DNA of 64,000 bases from an uncultured Lentisphaeria bacterium. GTDB lineage: Bacteria > Verrucomicrobiota > Lentisphaeria > Victivallales > Victivallaceae. A model generated the notes under the pieces. That model was not told the DNA's origin. It searched no databases and was given only the letters and a program-made list of their open reading frames with translations. Shown in pieces: positions 62,378-64,000 of this stretch; positions within the stretch are counted from its first letter, which is position 1; each line of letters begins with the position of its first letter. The DNA is taken from contig CASFVA010000066.1 in NCBI GenBank assembly GCA_949298075.1, positions 62,001 through 126,000 of the forward strand. The letters are read 5' to 3'. Both the position numbers and the translations under genes were made by a program.

Positions 62378-63034
62378 TTACTTCTTCTCTTTGTTCTCTT
62401 TCTCGGCGGCGCGTGCCTCGGCCTTGGTTTCGTTGATGGCTTCAGGAGCCGCGGGCGTCTCTTCAGAGGAGGCCTCGGATTCCTCACGCGGCCGGACCAC
62501 ATGGAACACCACGGTTTCCGGATCGATATTGGCCTTGACTCCGGCGGGCAGCTCCAGCTGGGCCACCGTCAGGGCGTCGCCGATCTGAAGGGCGGTGACG
62601 TCGCCGCGGATCAGTTCCGGCAGATCGGCGGGACGGCAGATCACCGGCAGTTCGTGCAGTTCCTGTTCGAGGATGCCGCCGTGGGAGGCGCCGTAGGATT
62701 CGCCAAACGGATGAATGGCCACCGTGGAGTGGATTTCGGCATTGAGATCAACCGCCTGGAAATCAATGTGGACCACGTAGTTCTTGAGGTGGTTGTACTG
62801 CACCTCGCGAACCAGGGCCGGAGTCTGACGCTCTTTTTCGACCAGGGTGACCATGTGGGAGTGGAGCGCTGAAAAAACCTTCCAATGGTCGGCGTTGACC
62901 GCGACGGCGCGCGGTTCGACACCCTTGCCGTAGATGATCGCCGGAATCATTCCGGCGTGACGCAGACGACGCGACGCGTTGTTGCCGAACTCAGCGCGCG
63001 CCTCCACTTCGATCTGGTGATTTTCCTTGCTCAT
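62378..63034 (-). CDS. rplY: 50S ribosomal protein bL25 (CTC/TL5 type)
   Basis: 218 aa: an N-terminal 5S rRNA-binding domain (EVEARAEFGNNASRRLRHAGMIPAIIYG) and the TL5-type C-terminal beta domain, ending in an acidic and Lys-rich tail (AEKENKEKK). Start at 63034 has AGAAAGGA upstream. Confidence 0.96.
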   Translation of the reverse strand: MSKENHQIEVEARAEFGNNASRRLRHAGMIPAIIYGKGVEPRAVAVNADHWKVFSALHSHMVTLVEKERQTPALVREVQYNHLKNYVVHIDFQAVDLNAEIHSTVAIHPFGESYGASHGGILEQELHELPVICRPADLPELIRGDVTALQIGDALTVAQLELPAGVKANIDPETVVFHVVRPREESEASSEETPAAPEAINETKAEARAAEKENKEKK

Positions 63035-63077
63035 GGAGATCCTTTCTCTAATTGGTTTTGAGCTTGAAATCCGAAAA

Positions 63078-64000
63078 TTACTTTTTGATGTAAAACAGCG
63101 ACGAAATCGATTTTCCGTCGTGAATGCGGCTGATGGCCTCGCCGAGCAGCGGAGCGAGGCTGATGACCTTGATCTTGCCGTTGAGCGTATCGGTAATCGG
63201 CACGGCGTCGGTGGTGATCAGCTGTTCAATTTCCGGGGTGGCGAGCAGTTTTTCCTTGCCGGTCTCATTGAGGAGGCAGTGTGAAACCGCGGCGTAAACC
63301 CTGGTGGCGCCGTTGGCGCGCAGAATTTTAGCGGCAGCGCAGAGAGTTCCGGCGGTACTGGTGAGGTCGTCGGTAATGACGCAGATGCGGTCTTTGACAT
63401 CGCCGACCAGATGGCTGGAGGCGACGGTATTGGCATCAATGCGGCGTTTGGTGACGACGGCAAAACCGGCCTGGAGCATATCGCCATAATACATGGCCAT
63501 CTTGGTGCTGCCGGAATCGGGAGCGACAACTACGCCATGGTCGCCGATCAGGGATTTGATGTAGGGCACCAGCACCGGACGGGCGTAGAGATGGTCGACG
63601 GGAATGTCAAAAAAGCCCTGGATCTGCTGAGCGTGGAGATCGACGGTCAGGATGCGATCGGCTCCGGCGACGGTGAGCAGATTGGCAACGAGTTTGGCAG
63701 TGATGGGGACGCGGGGTTTGTCCTTGCGATCCTGCCGGGCGTATCCGAAGTAGGGAAGCACGGCGGTGATGCGGGCGGCGCTGGCGCGCCGGGCGGCATC
63801 GATCATGATGAGGAGCTCCATCAGGTTGTCGTTGGGCGGATTGCAGGTCGGCTGGATCAGAAAAGCGTCGGCCCGACGAACATTCTCCTCGAACTGCACG
63901 AAAATTTCGCCGTCGGGGAAATGGGTGATGTGCACTTTGCCGAGATTAACGCCGAGGTAATTGGCGATCTTCTGTGACAGCTCCGGATGAGCGCATCCGG
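63078..64000 (-). CDS. prs: Ribose-phosphate pyrophosphokinase (5' end outside window)
   Basis: About 307 residues are visible and the frame stays open to the window edge; only the first few residues are missing. Prs makes PRPP from ribose-5-phosphate and ATP. The part near the edge reads AHPELSQKIANYLG, then THFPDGEIFVQFEENVRRADAF, PYFGYARQDRK, DLHAQQIQGFF and VITDDLTSTAGT (PRPP-binding loop). The last has T-S-T in place of the usual DTAGT core, a small change. An internal GTG at 63935 is not the true start because the upstream residues are conserved. Confidence 0.95.
   Translation of the reverse strand, partial: GCAHPELSQKIANYLGVNLGKVHITHFPDGEIFVQFEENVRRADAFLIQPTCNPPNDNLMELLIMIDAARRASAARITAVLPYFGYARQDRKDKPRVPITAKLVANLLTVAGADRILTVDLHAQQIQGFFDIPVDHLYARPVLVPYIKSLIGDHGVVVAPDSGSTKMAMYYGDMLQAGFAVVTKRRIDANTVASSHLVGDVKDRICVITDDLTSTAGTLCAAAKILRANGATRVYAAVSHCLLNETGKEKLLATPEIEQLITTDAVPITDTLNGKIKVISLAPLLGEAISRIHDGKSISSLFYIKK

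Noticed and set aside
1-64000. CRISPR arrays, insertion sequences, tRNA or rRNA genes
   Set aside because: I saw no regularly spaced repeats, transposase motifs, cloverleaf-type segments with CCA ends or rRNA cores; all spacing is explained by the genes listed.

Overview
The window is a dense, GC-rich bacterial chromosome segment with no rRNA, tRNA, insertion sequence, phage gene or CRISPR array that I could find. It encodes a full diderm, LPS-making lifestyle: BamA, LolC/LolD, an OstA/LptA-like protein, KDO synthesis (kdsA, kdsB, kdsC), heptose synthesis (gmhA, hldA-like), ArnB/ArnT/ArnC, an EptA-like transferase, and a CDP-3,6-dideoxyhexose operon. The mix of these genes with AraC and Gfo/Idh/MocA sugar genes, Ser/Thr kinases and CsgG/LpoB-like proteins fits the PVC group. 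My best guess is Lentisphaerota/Victivallales or a close relative; this is inference from gene content, not a proven placement.

Layout. 1-2161 (+): end of an MreD-like gene and penicillin-binding protein 2. 2140-3972 (-): a TPP riboswitch, thi4 and nudC. 4034-5329 (-): exported C39-like cysteine peptidase, divergent from dxr plus a GT-C glycosyltransferase (5565-8362, +). 8440-13269 (+): lolC, lolD, a radical SAM protein, hisC and a substrate-binding protein. 13375-20298 (+): ddhA, ddhB, ddhC, a YerE-like ThDP enzyme, a GT2 transferase and an SDR, probably making a CDP-linked (perhaps branched) 3,6-dideoxysugar. 20364-24011 (-): cyclophilin, two Gfo/Idh/MocA oxidoreductases and an AraC regulator. 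24245-25216 (+): UDP-glucuronate decarboxylase. 25276-31742 (-): gmhA, cdsA, Lrp-type regulator, aminotransferase, alpha/beta hydrolase and a Ser/Thr kinase with an extracytoplasmic sensor. 31938-35958 (+): lepA, yceD and an EptA-like transferase. 35971-37074 (-): gcvT. 37297-43231 (+): a seven-gene envelope cluster (small lipoprotein, two CsgG-related exported proteins, a COG3014-like lipoprotein, two LpoB-like lipoproteins around a YcfL-like one). 43351-49225 (-): an entirely overlapping KDO/heptose/OstA operon led by an unknown membrane protein. 49286-55140 (-): HAD phosphatase, pdxB, arnC, arnT, arnB. 55247-64000 (-): mazG, bamA, dnaB, rplI, rpsR, ssb, rpsF, pth, rplY and the 3' part of prs.

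Transcription. Fourteen intergenic sites resemble sigma70 promoters with a strikingly uniform -10 (TATATT or close) and, in most, a -35 of the TTGCAA/TTGAAA/TTGACA type 16-17 bases upstream. They fit the operon layout and decide several start codons. Many gene junctions are ATGA or TGATG overlaps. No stretch without a gene exceeds 300 bases; the longest (3778-4033, 5330-5564, 24012-24244, 31743-31937) hold the riboswitch or promoters listed below.

Most notable: the CsgG/COG3014/LpoB/YcfL cluster, the ddhABC plus YerE-like operon, a Thi4 with His in place of the suicide Cys under a TPP riboswitch, and arnBTC without arnA or arnD.
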